A DNA stretch of 64,000 bases from JBGLNJ01 sp041300525 (GTDB lineage Bacteria > Chloroflexota > Anaerolineae > Fen-1058). The translations under genes and the position numbers were made by a program. The stretch lies in assembly GCA_041300525.1 (NCBI GenBank), contig JBGLNJ010000001.1:992001-1056000 (forward strand). Reading direction: 5' to 3'. Shown piece by piece: positions 21,753 through 29,929 of the stretch (position 1 is its first letter; every line of letters starts with the position of its first letter). Under the pieces are notes generated by a model. The model made no database searches and was not told the DNA's origin. It worked only from the letters and a program-made list of their open reading frames with translations.

Positions 21753-21791
21753 CTTGGCTTTTCCCTGTATCTTGGGGCAAAGGGCCGCTTC

Positions 21792-22410
21792 TCAACCCTC
21801 ATGGCTGGTAATTCGGTCTTGCTCGAGCACGACATTGCTGACGCCGACCGACGGGCTGGTGCGGATCACCGTCACCAGACCGTCAAAGACGGCCTTGACC
21901 TCGGCAATGTCCTGGCCGAAATAATCGCGGATGTGTCCGACGACCTGATCTTTTTTGACCCATTCATTCAGCTTCACGCACGGATACCACATCCCGACGT
22001 GCTCACTGCGAAGGGCCGCGCGCTCTTCGCTGAACATGCGCTTGACCGTGTTGACGATTTGGCCTGACAGCATCCCAAAGTGGATCAAGATGTTGCGCAG
22101 GCCAACCAGGTGCGTCTCCACTTCTTCCATCTTGAGAATGCCTTGCTGGCCGGACTCGCAGAGAATAGACGGCGCGCCTCGCATCGCCATCACGCCAAAG
22201 GCCGAGCGCGGCGGGTTGGCCGGATCATTGACTGGGCGGCTGGCGACAACGGGGAGGTTGTAGGCCACAGCCATTGCCCGGCTGACCGAGTCCACTGCAT
22301 CGTTGCCCGTGACCGGATAAAGATTGAACGGCGTGAGCGATTCGGGAATGTCGCCGCCGTGCAGTTCGACATAGTAGTTGGCCTTGCTGAGAAAGTGCTC
22401 TATGAAATAG
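21792..22410 (-). pseudogene. 5'-truncated succinylglutamate desuccinylase/aspartoacylase
   Basis: In frame from about 22410 the translation reads YFIEHFLSKANYYVELHGGD, the middle of an AstE/AspA-type Zn carboxypeptidase-fold protein, and continues to a stop at 21792 (the clear downstream start, GTG at 22295, gives 167 residues). The missing N-terminal ~90 residues carry the His and Glu zinc ligands of the family, so the product should be inactive. The break coincides with GTTAGCGCGCC at 22411, the first of a set of inverted repeats, which points to insertion/deletion at this site. Context: end of the creatininase cluster. Confidence 0.75.
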
Positions 22411-22608
22411 GTTAGCGCGCCATATCAATGGGGCAGCAGCTCAACTGCGGCATGAACGAGGCGAACATCCCATCACTTTGGCACGCTAACAATTTTAGCG
22501 CGCAGTTAGTAGATGTCAAGCAGTCAACTTCTGGTTGGGTGAGAAACTCTTGCCGCACAACTTGCCAGTATCGAAGGGGAACTATCACCTGCGACAAGCC
22601 ACGCTAAC
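22411..22608. repeat. Four alternating TTAGCG/CGCTAA sites at a gene break
   Basis: GTTAGCGCGCC (22411-22421) is the inverse of GGCACGCTAAC (22480-22490), 10/11. TTAGCGCGCA (22495-22504) follows only 4 nt later, and CCACGCTAAC ends at 22608. CGCTAA-5 nt-TTAGCG (22485-22500) is a perfect palindrome with a 5-nt centre. Either transposon-end scars or operators; no coding sequence is supported here. Confidence 0.5.
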
Positions 22609-22612
22609 GCAA

Positions 22613-22641
22613 ACTCCCGAAGCCTTGAAGGCTTCGGGAGT
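22613..22641. terminator. Strong hairpin terminator for the secreted repeat protein
   Basis: 13-bp perfect stem ACTCCCGAAGCCT / AGGCTTCGGGAGT with a 3-nt loop, followed on the minus strand by TTTGCGTT. 57 nt beyond the stop at 22699. Confidence 0.8.
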
Positions 22642-22698
22642 CATTGATTGTGAGACAACACTCGTGCTCTATCGAAACTGAGACAGTCAGCCCACGGT

Positions 22699-23151
22699 TT
22701 AGCGACCGGGAGGGCCGTAATACATATCGCTGGCCGCCTGCAAGTCGGGCTGCAGTTGCCCTAGAGCCGCGCTGACGGTTTCGGGGCCAATCCAGTAACC
22801 GTTTGACTTATCAACCGTGGATAGAGCTGTCAACTGCCCCAGAGCCGCGCTGACGGTCTCGGGGCCGATCCAATGGCCGTTCGGATTATCGAGCAAAGAC
22901 GAGATCGAAGCATCGGTGACAGTGTTGGCCGGAATGCTGGCGTCCGGATGCCGCAGGAAATAGTCCGATAGGTCTGGCGCACCGGCCGAAAAGACGGTGT
23001 CCGCTGTCCCCCCGATCGCGGCGGAAGCGGCCTTTACTTGTATGATAGTGTCGCTACCCGCGGCTGCAACTGCCGCCACGCTGCCGAATGCGGTCGCCAC
23101 CAATAAAACCAACGTTACATTCAACTTGAGCAAATCATTGTTGCGAAACAT
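22699..23151 (-). CDS. Secreted protein with a duplicated WIGPETVSAALGQL motif
   Basis: 150 residues with a signal peptide (LLKLNVTLVLLVATAFGSVAAVAAA). The C-terminal half repeats NGHWIGPETVSAALGQL and NGYWIGPETVSAALGQL about 31 residues apart; the DNA of the two copies is also very similar, so the duplication is recent or maintained. Ribosome site AGGAGGACAGA. No family recognised. Export is predicted; the tail SDMYYGPPGR has no sortase or anchor signal. The following 23160-23510 has no gene. Confidence 0.7.
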   Translation of the reverse strand: MFRNNDLLKLNVTLVLLVATAFGSVAAVAAAGSDTIIQVKAASAAIGGTADTVFSAGAPDLSDYFLRHPDASIPANTVTDASISSLLDNPNGHWIGPETVSAALGQLTALSTVDKSNGYWIGPETVSAALGQLQPDLQAASDMYYGPPGR

Positions 23152-23359
23152 TCTGTCCTCCTACCCTTCTTTATCTTGATCGTGACATGACTATACCAGT
23201 ATCCCCGCCGCCTGTCATGGTGAGAAATACCTGGTTTCCGCAGGGGGCAATACCTAGATTCTTCTGCATGGGAGGGGACGGTGTAGAAAAAGCCTGCACG
23301 CACTCCGTACGGGCTTGACGCGGGGCATTGAGAGATGATTGGGCGGTATCGCGAATCTT

Positions 23360-23412
23360 GTGTAAATTCGTTCCGCCCGCAGTTCAACTGCGGGCGAACC
23401 GGCAATTTACAC
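23360..23412. repeat. Nested palindrome between the secreted-protein gene and the SARP gene
   Basis: Outer GTGTAAATT (23360-23368) / AATTTACAC (23404-23412) encloses CGCCCGCAG/CTGCGGGCG (23374-23396). About 100 nt beyond the SARP-gene stop at 23512; may act as a terminator or be a dispersed palindromic repeat. The stretch 23160-23359 shows nothing else. Confidence 0.6.
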
Positions 23413-23511
23413 ACAACTCGGCATGCCGCCGATGATTGGGTTCCCGTCAGGAGACCCTGTGGGAGCGGTCTCCTTGTGCCGTTCCGCACAGGCCAGCACT
23501 GGAATGTCGGC

Positions 23512-26500
23512 TTACCTTTCCGACAAAGACTGGTGTGTGGGGGGGGCAACCAAGCCCTTTGCAATCGCCCATGTGGCGATCTGCGTGCGGGAGGTGAACT
23601 CTAACTTGGACAGGATATTGCTGACGTGCGCCGCCGCTGTTCGCCCGCTGACCACCAGCGCATCGGCGATCTCACGATTGGATTTGCCTTGGGCCACCAG
23701 CGCCGCCACTTGGCGTTCGCGCGCGGTCAGCCCATCGAACTGTTCCTTCGCAGCCTGGAGCCGTGAGAGCGATGGGGCTAAAGCTTCTTCCTTGCGAAGC
23801 GCCTCGGGTTCAGCGGATGCCAAAGCAATCGCCTGCTCCAACGTCATCGCGCCCCCCTCAGTCCAAGCTGCTTCAAACGCCGCTTTGCCGAGTCGCGCGC
23901 ACGCGGCGGCCACATCGCGCTCGACCTCGGCTCGCTCGACGCTCACGGGTGAAACGCCGACCTTCTGCCGCAAAACTTGCGCCGCCGCATAAAGACGAGT
24001 AGATCTCTCGGCGTTGCCTTGCCCGGACGCGATCCCGGCGAATCCCTCCAGGCATTCGGCCAGGCCCTGCTTATCCACGATTTCTTGCATGATGTTCAAG
24101 CCAGCGGCGTAATGGTCTCGCGCCACGGCATAGTCGCCCTGCGCCAACGCCGTCTTGCCCAGGCTGATGAGCGACTCGGCGATGCCCCACGGGTTGCCGA
24201 TTCCCCGCCGGATCGCCAGGCTCTCTTCGTCCAGCGCGCGCGCGACAGTGTAATCGCCCTGCACCCGCGCCAGACTCCCCAGGTAATGCAGTGAATAGGC
24301 GCTGCCCGGCTTGTCGCCCAGTTCTCGCTCGATCACCAGGCTCTCTTCATACAAGCATTGAGCCGTGTCATAGTCGCCCCGCGCCCATGCGACCTTGCCC
24401 AGATTGTTGAGCGAGTGAGCGAGGCCCGGCCGGTCTCCAACTTGTCGCTGAAGCGATAGGGCCTCTTCCAGCAATCGCTGCGCTGTTGCATCGTCGCCTT
24501 TGGCCCACGCGATGACGCCCAGGCCGTTGAGTGAGAAGGCCATTCCGCGCGGGTCGGCGATCTCTTGGCTGATGGACAAGCTTTCTTGATACAAGCGCCG
24601 CGCGGCCGCATAGTCATCCTGCGCGCGCGCCAACTGTCCCAGGCTGTTGAGCGCCGTGGCGATGCCACGCGGGTCGGCGAGTTCCCTTTGGACAGACAGA
24701 CTTGCCCAGTAGTGTCGCCAGGCCGTCGCATAATCGCTTTGAAACCAAGCCAATTGTCCCAGGCCGTCGAGTGAATGTGCGATGCCCGCCTGATGCCCCA
24801 ACTCACGATGGAGCTCCAGGCTTCGAGTTTCCAATTCTTGTGCGCGTTCGTAATCTCCCTGGCGCGCGGCCAACTTGCCGGCCCAGTGCAAAGCTTTGGC
24901 TTGCCAGAGCTTCTGCTCGTCGCCGGCTCCGCTCAATGCGCACTCGAGTGTCTCCAGTCCCTCGGTAAAGTAACCGCGCACATCCCAGAACGGCCCCAAC
25001 GCTCCTGCCAGTTGCAATCCAATGCCTGGCTCATGATTCAACGACCACTCGAGCGCCATGCGCAAATTGTCGTGTTCCAGTTCCAGACGCGCCAGCCATG
25101 CCTGTTGCGCCGCGCCCGACAATTGCGCTTCGGCCTCTTTAGCCAATCTCAGAAAATACTCGCTGTGCAATCGGTGCATGTTCTCGGCTTCGCCCAATGC
25201 TTTTAGCTTGTCTTGCCCATATTGCCGCACCGTCTCCAACATGAGGTATCTCGGCTCGCCGGATCGTTCGTCCATGCGTATCAGCGACTTTTCGGCCAAC
25301 TGCGTCAGCACTTGCACTATCTCGGCGTGTTGGACCTGCTTGCAGGCGCACACCGTTTCCATGGCCTCCAGGGCGCAGCCGCCTCGAAACACAGACAGGC
25401 GATTGAACAAAGCTTGTTCCGCCGGCGAGAGCCAATCATAGCTCCAGTCAATCAATGCGAGCAAGGTTTGTTGACGGGGCAAGGCCGTCCGGCTGCCGCC
25501 CGTGAGCAGTCGAAAGCGCTCGTCCAGCCTCATGGCAATCTGTTCGATCGGCAGAACGTTCACGCGCGCCGCCGCCAGCTCAATAGCGAGTGGAATGCCA
25601 TCCAGGTGATAGCAAATCTGCGCGACCGCCGAGGCAGCCGCGCTGGTGATGGTCAGGTTCGATTGGACGGACGCGGCGCGGTCCATAAACAATCGCACCG
25701 ATTCGTATTGAGTGAGTTCAGCCAGCGTCATTCGGTTTGCAGCTGCAATATCCGGAACGCGGAGCGGCAACGCCTGGTACACGCGCTCGCCCGTGATGTG
25801 CAGCGATTCGCGACTGGTGGCGAGGATGCGCAACCTGGGCGCGACGCGCAAAAGCCGATCGGCCAACTCGGCGCAGGCTTGGATCAGGTGCTCACAGTTG
25901 TCTAGCACCAACAGCAATTGTTTGTCGCGGAGACAATCACTCAGCGTAGCCAGCAATGGACGCTGCGACTCTTCGCACATGTTGAGCGCCGTGGCGACAG
26001 CTTGCGGCGCCTGCGGGGGTTGAGCCAACGCGGCCAGTTCGACGAGCCAGACGCCATCGGCATAATCACCACTGACCTCGGCGGCCACTTGCAGCGCGAG
26101 CCGCGTCTTGCCCACGCCGCCCGGGCCGGTCAGTGTCAGGAGATGGGTCGTGGCGAGCAACTGTTTCACTTCCGCCATTTCCTGCTCGCGGCCGATGAAA
26201 CGGGTCAATGGCACGGGCAAATTGCCGGGTGGCAGTTCGTGCGCGGGTGTGAGTGGTCCCGTGCGAATTTGCACCACTAGCGCCACCGTCTCGGCTTCCG
26301 GCTCGACTCCCAGTTCCTTTGCCAGCACCTCACGGCATTGGTCATAGTGCGTCAGTGCTTCAGTGCGTTGCCCATTCAGCGCCAAGGCGCGCATCAACTG
26401 GCGATAGGCGAGTTCGCGCCAGGGTTCCAGTTCAATCTGGCGCAGGGCATAGCGCTGCGCCGATTCATACTCGCCGCGCCGCTCGTGAAAAGCCGCCAGG

Positions 26501-27030
26501 CCGGTCAGCGCATCGAGCGCCTTGCGTCGCAGCATCTCCCGTTTGACCACCACCCACTCATCAAACGCGACGCTATCGCTCAAAGTCAAGCCCGCCAGGA
26601 AATCGCCCCGGTAGAGCGCGGCGGCCTGCTTTAATCGCTCGTGGCAAAGCGGGCAAGTCTCGACGCGATCATGCTGATGCTCTGCGCACGCTTGGAGCAG
26701 CGCGAGAAAGGTCCGCACGTCGAGCGCGTGATCGCTCTCCAGGTTGAATTGAACGGTCTCACGCGTGAGGAGCAGAAAAGAGGATTCCTCTGCGGCGTGG
26801 ATTGCCTGGCGCAGTCGGTGCAGTGACGCGCGCAGGTTGACCCGCGCGGCTTCTTCCGGCTGATCGGCCCACAGCAGTCCGGCCAGGCTTTCGCGCTCGT
26901 GCGCGCGATCGGCCTCCACGGCGAGATAGGCCAGGAGCGCCTGCACCTTGTTCGTCTTGAACTCGGTCACAGGTGTTCCATCCAGCGTCACGTGGAGTGG
27001 GCCGAAAAGTGAAATGGCGAGCTTTGGCAT
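23512..27030 (-). CDS. SARP/BTAD-NB-ARC-TPR-LuxR giant transcription regulator
   Basis: 1172 residues from ATG 27030 (MPKLAISLFGPLHV), the usual opening of such proteins; an in-frame upstream extension is not needed. Order: OmpR-like winged helix (~1-95, TNKVQALLAYLAVE, LAGLLWAD), BTAD helices (~100-250), NB-ARC/STAND ATPase (Walker A TGPGGVGKTRLAL, LLLVLDNCEHL), TPR array (~700-1040), and a C-terminal LuxR helix-turn-helix (LTARERQVAALVAQGKSNREIADAL). Having DNA-binding domains at both ends is unusual. Its own promoter region carries a SARP-type direct repeat. Likely a large ligand-gated activator of the divergent secreted-protein genes. Confidence 0.92.
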   Translation of the reverse strand: MPKLAISLFGPLHVTLDGTPVTEFKTNKVQALLAYLAVEADRAHERESLAGLLWADQPEEAARVNLRASLHRLRQAIHAAEESSFLLLTRETVQFNLESDHALDVRTFLALLQACAEHQHDRVETCPLCHERLKQAAALYRGDFLAGLTLSDSVAFDEWVVVKREMLRRKALDALTGLAAFHERRGEYESAQRYALRQIELEPWRELAYRQLMRALALNGQRTEALTHYDQCREVLAKELGVEPEAETVALVVQIRTGPLTPAHELPPGNLPVPLTRFIGREQEMAEVKQLLATTHLLTLTGPGGVGKTRLALQVAAEVSGDYADGVWLVELAALAQPPQAPQAVATALNMCEESQRPLLATLSDCLRDKQLLLVLDNCEHLIQACAELADRLLRVAPRLRILATSRESLHITGERVYQALPLRVPDIAAANRMTLAELTQYESVRLFMDRAASVQSNLTITSAAASAVAQICYHLDGIPLAIELAAARVNVLPIEQIAMRLDERFRLLTGGSRTALPRQQTLLALIDWSYDWLSPAEQALFNRLSVFRGGCALEAMETVCACKQVQHAEIVQVLTQLAEKSLIRMDERSGEPRYLMLETVRQYGQDKLKALGEAENMHRLHSEYFLRLAKEAEAQLSGAAQQAWLARLELEHDNLRMALEWSLNHEPGIGLQLAGALGPFWDVRGYFTEGLETLECALSGAGDEQKLWQAKALHWAGKLAARQGDYERAQELETRSLELHRELGHQAGIAHSLDGLGQLAWFQSDYATAWRHYWASLSVQRELADPRGIATALNSLGQLARAQDDYAAARRLYQESLSISQEIADPRGMAFSLNGLGVIAWAKGDDATAQRLLEEALSLQRQVGDRPGLAHSLNNLGKVAWARGDYDTAQCLYEESLVIERELGDKPGSAYSLHYLGSLARVQGDYTVARALDEESLAIRRGIGNPWGIAESLISLGKTALAQGDYAVARDHYAAGLNIMQEIVDKQGLAECLEGFAGIASGQGNAERSTRLYAAAQVLRQKVGVSPVSVERAEVERDVAAACARLGKAAFEAAWTEGGAMTLEQAIALASAEPEALRKEEALAPSLSRLQAAKEQFDGLTARERQVAALVAQGKSNREIADALVVSGRTAAAHVSNILSKLEFTSRTQIATWAIAKGLVAPPTHQSLSER

Positions 27031-27070
27031 GTTGCCTATTGTACAAAGATTAACCCTCAAACACAAGTCG

Positions 27071-27195
27071 AGTTTTGAAAACTGCTTACTATTCCTCGTC
27101 AAATGTCACGGTAATGTCACGGTGATTTGGTATGCTGCTATCAAGAACTTGAGGCGAGCATGGCAGCGCGACCGTTGGGCGGCTTGGCACTCTAA
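27071..27195 (+). promoter_or_regulatory. SARP-type operator-promoter, copy A, with a dead copy of the small gene
   Basis: Direct repeats ATGTCACGGT at 27103-27112 and 27114-27123 (11-bp period). The core TGTCACGG of the second ends 8 bp before TATGCT (27131-27136, -10), the known geometry of SARP activators. About 100 bp (27071-27170) are nearly identical to the copy near 29258-29358, including the start codon region of the small gene; here that frame (ATG 27160) ends after 11 codons at 27195. Confidence 0.8.
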
Positions 27196-27252
27196 TCTGT
27201 AGCGACACAAGGAGACGATCCAATCCAAATTCACAACCTCTGGAGAGAAAAG

Positions 27253-27522
27253 ATGAACACTCGTTTGCTCGGTATCCTGTGCTTGATTGGCGGAGCGGTG
27301 AAACTTGTCCCTGCATCACTTTCCGCCGCGATGCCTGAAAACGCCACGATAGATAATTTGGGATATGTCATTAGCACACAAAAAGCCACCGCCGCGGCAA
27401 TGGCCCTATCGGTCAATGCCAGTGGTGCCGCTGTTGTAAAGACGACAGTACTGACGACACCGGAGGAACTGGATATGGCGGTCCAACACGGGCATACAGG
27501 CGACGGCGCTTTGCTCTGCTGA
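27253..27522 (+). CDS. Small secreted protein
   Basis: 89 residues with an N-terminal hydrophobic signal (LLGILCLIGGAVKLVPASLSAA). A ribosome site GGAGAG precedes the ATG. The mature part is short and contains VVKTTVLTTPEELDMAVQHGHTGDG, no recognised family. First gene after operator copy A and probably the first of a three-gene run with 27552-28928 and 28925-29242. Confidence 0.6.
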   Translation: MNTRLLGILCLIGGAVKLVPASLSAAMPENATIDNLGYVISTQKATAAAMALSVNASGAAVVKTTVLTTPEELDMAVQHGHTGDGALLC

Positions 27523-27551
27523 GCACTCGTTCATTGCCAAGGGAGGCAACC

Positions 27552-28928
27552 ATGAAACGCAATATTATCGTCAGTGTATTGAGCGGTTTCTTTGGATCCG
27601 CTCTGTTGTTGATCCTGTTCAGCGCGGCAGGCAGCGTCGGCGCGCAGAGCGCCAATGTTCGATCGGCGCGAAGCGTGTCACGCACCAATGAAGTGAATGC
27701 CGCCACGCTGCTCACTTCGACCTTCACCTATCAGGGTCAATTGAAAAACGGCGACAATGCGGTGAATGAATCGTGTCAGATGGTCTTTCGGTTGTATGAT
27801 GACCCAGCGGCGGGTGGTTTGATCGGCAGCCCGATCACCACCACCATGCACGTCACCAACGGCCTGTTCACCGTCGGTCTCGACTTCGGGGCAGCGTTCA
27901 ATGGCAATGCGCGCTGGCTCGACATGCAGGTGCGCTGTCCATCGGAAAGCGGCGCGTTCACCCAACTATCCCCGCGCCAGCAACTCACACCAGTGCCGTA
28001 CGCGCTCTTTTCAGCCGCGCCGTGGGTGACCAGTGGCAGCAATCTCACCTACAACGCCGGCAATGTCGGTATCGGCACGACCACGCCCGCGCATCACCTC
28101 AGCATCTTGGGTGGGCCGTCGTGGACGTCCAACAACTGGTCGGGCGCACTGGAGTTGAGTAACGGCTCGGCGTTAGGCTGGCAGGCGAATAGCGGCGGGC
28201 AGCGGTTTGGGCTCGGGCAGTCTAGCGGGGGGCTTTACTTCTTCCGCACGGCGAGCAATCCTGGAACGACTGTGAGTCCGGCCATCTATGACATGGTCAT
28301 CGATGATGGGGGCAACGTCCGCATCGGGTCCGTGTTCATTGATGCGGCTTGGGGTAATATGTTCCCAGCCGCCGACAACATGTCCAGTCTCGGGACGCCC
28401 GCGCAGCGCTGGACAGCCGTCTACGCCACCAACGGTACGATTCAGATCTCGGATGCGCGCTTGAAGAAAGCGGTCACCAACCTCGACTATGGCCTGAGTC
28501 AGGTGCTGCAACTGCGGCCGGTCACCTTTCAATGGAAAGATCGCAATGATGGGCGAAGGTATCTCGGCTTGATCGCGCAGGAAGTCGAAATGATTATTCC
28601 GGAAGCACTCGAAAGAGACAAAGACCCCGCTACACCGCTAGGCATGAACTACACCAGCCTCGTGCCCGTTCTGATCAAGGCCGTGCAGGAGCAGCAGACG
28701 GCCATCACCACGAAAGCCGCCGCCGTCGCCGCGCTCCAGATCGAGACCGCTACGCTGAGAGAGCAGAACGCCGCACTCAAAGTCCGCGTCGCGGCCATCG
28801 AGCAGGCGCTGAGTGGACAAACACAACCGCAGAGTCCAGCTTCACACGATGTTGTGTTGTTTGGCGCATTGGTTGCAGTCGTCGGCATCGTTGCTGGACG
28901 ACGCATGAATTTTGGCGGCCGCTCATGA
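27552..28928 (+). CDS. Surface protein with peptidase S74 (intramolecular chaperone) domain and C-terminal anchor
   Basis: 458 residues from ATG 27552 (MKRNIIV, after GGGAGGCAACC). Signal peptide (~1-35), a FTYQGQLKNGDNAVNESC domain often found before S74 modules, a beta-rich passenger (VGIGTTTPAHHL..., FGLGQSSGGLYFF), then the S74 domain with ISDARLKKAV and YLGLIAQEVEMIIPEAL, a coiled coil with QEQQTAITTKAAAVAAL, and a C-terminal membrane segment (VVLFGALVAVVGIVAG). S74 domains help phage tail-spike trimers fold and then cleave themselves before the Ser of the SDxRxK motif. ATGA overlap with the next gene shows coupling. Confidence 0.82.
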   Translation: MKRNIIVSVLSGFFGSALLLILFSAAGSVGAQSANVRSARSVSRTNEVNAATLLTSTFTYQGQLKNGDNAVNESCQMVFRLYDDPAAGGLIGSPITTTMHVTNGLFTVGLDFGAAFNGNARWLDMQVRCPSESGAFTQLSPRQQLTPVPYALFSAAPWVTSGSNLTYNAGNVGIGTTTPAHHLSILGGPSWTSNNWSGALELSNGSALGWQANSGGQRFGLGQSSGGLYFFRTASNPGTTVSPAIYDMVIDDGGNVRIGSVFIDAAWGNMFPAADNMSSLGTPAQRWTAVYATNGTIQISDARLKKAVTNLDYGLSQVLQLRPVTFQWKDRNDGRRYLGLIAQEVEMIIPEALERDKDPATPLGMNYTSLVPVLIKAVQEQQTAITTKAAAVAALQIETATLREQNAALKVRVAAIEQALSGQTQPQSPASHDVVLFGALVAVVGIVAGRRMNFGGRS

Positions 28929-29242
28929 AACGCGTGATCATTCCGAGTATTTTCGTCCCGATCGCGTTAGTGGTTCTGCTGATCGGCATCAGCACGGCGA
29001 GCGCTCAACGCACGAGCGAACCGTCCGCTCTGCACAGCGGCTACGATCTGGCGTGGTATACCATCGCTGGCGGTGGCGCGACAGTCAGCACCGGCGGCTC
29101 GTACTCGCTCGGCGGATCAATCGGTCAACCGGATGCCGGAACATTGAGCGGTGGATCGTATACGCTCAAGAGTGGCTTCTGGAGTGGCGCATCGATCGCC
29201 AACTACAACATCTATCTGCCGCTGGTGATGAGGAATAGCTAA
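28925..29242 (+). CDS. Secreted IYLPLVMR-tail protein
   Basis: 105 residues. Signal peptide (IPSIFVPIALVVLLIGISTASA), then a short beta domain YDLAWYTIAGGGATVSTGG..YSLGGSIGQPDAG..LSGGSYTLKSGFW, and the C-terminal tail NIYLPLVMRNS. This Gly-rich domain and tail are common in extracellular proteins of Chloroflexota; the tail may be a sorting or processing signal, though that is not proven. Start overlaps the stop of the S74 gene (ATGA). Confidence 0.75.
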   Translation: MKRVIIPSIFVPIALVVLLIGISTASAQRTSEPSALHSGYDLAWYTIAGGGATVSTGGSYSLGGSIGQPDAGTLSGGSYTLKSGFWSGASIANYNIYLPLVMRNS

Positions 29243-29289
29243 AAGTCTAGAGGAGTGCAGTTTTGAAAATTGCTACTATTCCTCGTCAA

Positions 29290-29323
29290 ATGTCACGGTA
29301 ATGTCACGATGACTTGGTATGCT
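29290..29323 (+). promoter_or_regulatory. SARP-type operator-promoter, copy B
   Basis: ATGTCACGGT (29290-29299) and ATGTCACGAT (29301-29310), 11-bp period; TATGCT -10 at 29318-29323, again 8 bp after the second core repeat. Drives the 71-residue gene at 29348. Confidence 0.8.
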
Positions 29324-29347
29324 AGTTATCAAGAACTTGAGGCGAGC

Positions 29348-29563
29348 ATGGCAGCGCGGCGTTATGAATCTTATTTGCTTCGTCTGTGGGAATCCGACCA
29401 AGCTGGTGAATTGACCTGGCGCGCTTCGCCCGAATCAACCGACACGGGCGAGCGCCATGGGTTCGCGGACTTGGTTAGCCTGTTCGCTTATCTTGAAACG
29501 GTTTGCCAGACCTTGCCGCCGGACGAAGCCAAAGGGCCGACCCAGCCGTCGGGTGACATCTGA
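29348..29563 (+). CDS. Small acidic protein under SARP operator copy B
   Basis: 71 residues from ATG 29348 (MAARRYESYLLRLWESDQAG), with GAGGCGAGC just upstream; the in-frame upstream GTG/ATG codons lie inside the operator and are rejected. The pattern RYESYLLRLW...W(R)ASPESTDTGERHGFADLVSLFAYLE looks like a conserved small cytoplasmic protein, which I have the impression recurs near SARP/TPR regulators in Chloroflexota. Function unknown. A truncated duplicate of its first codons lies at 27160-27195. Confidence 0.65.
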   Translation: MAARRYESYLLRLWESDQAGELTWRASPESTDTGERHGFADLVSLFAYLETVCQTLPPDEAKGPTQPSGDI

Positions 29564-29929
29564 GGCCGTCCAGTTGATGTCCACGACGGCCGAGTGGAGT
29601 GATGTTTTTGATTTTACCCTCACTCTGGCTGTCACGGCGGATGATAGCTCTGGCCCAGGAAATAGCGAAGGGCTAATAACTGGCCCAACGGCTTCCGCGG
29701 CAAGCCTCGCGAGGGGTTTGTGATGAAAACAGTTCTTGATAAGAGTATTCATGGAGATTCGGTACACCGAATCCGCCGAATACATCGTTAGGCTTCAAGG
29801 CAATGAAAGGAGGTGGTCTGAATGATCTAGGAACGTCAGCGATGATCAATCCTACCAGGCCCTCACAGTCACAAAACTTTTGTGAGGGTATCAATTCACA
29901 AACCTTAATTTACGAAAGGAGAATGTACG
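29564..29929 (+). other. Intergenic stretch with a perfect ribosome site, ATG-ATC-TAG minigene and hairpin
   Basis: No gene recognised. GGAGGT (29809-29814) is spaced 7 nt from ATG-ATC-TAG (29822-29830), a two-codon frame. CCCTCACA (29860-29867) pairs with TGTGAGGG (29881-29888), a possible terminator or leader hairpin ahead of 29930. Confidence 0.4.

Noticed and set aside
22411..22608. Integron attC sites
   Set aside because: GCTAACAATT looks like an attC edge, but the matching GTTRRRY box and the L'/R' spacing are absent and no integrase is near.
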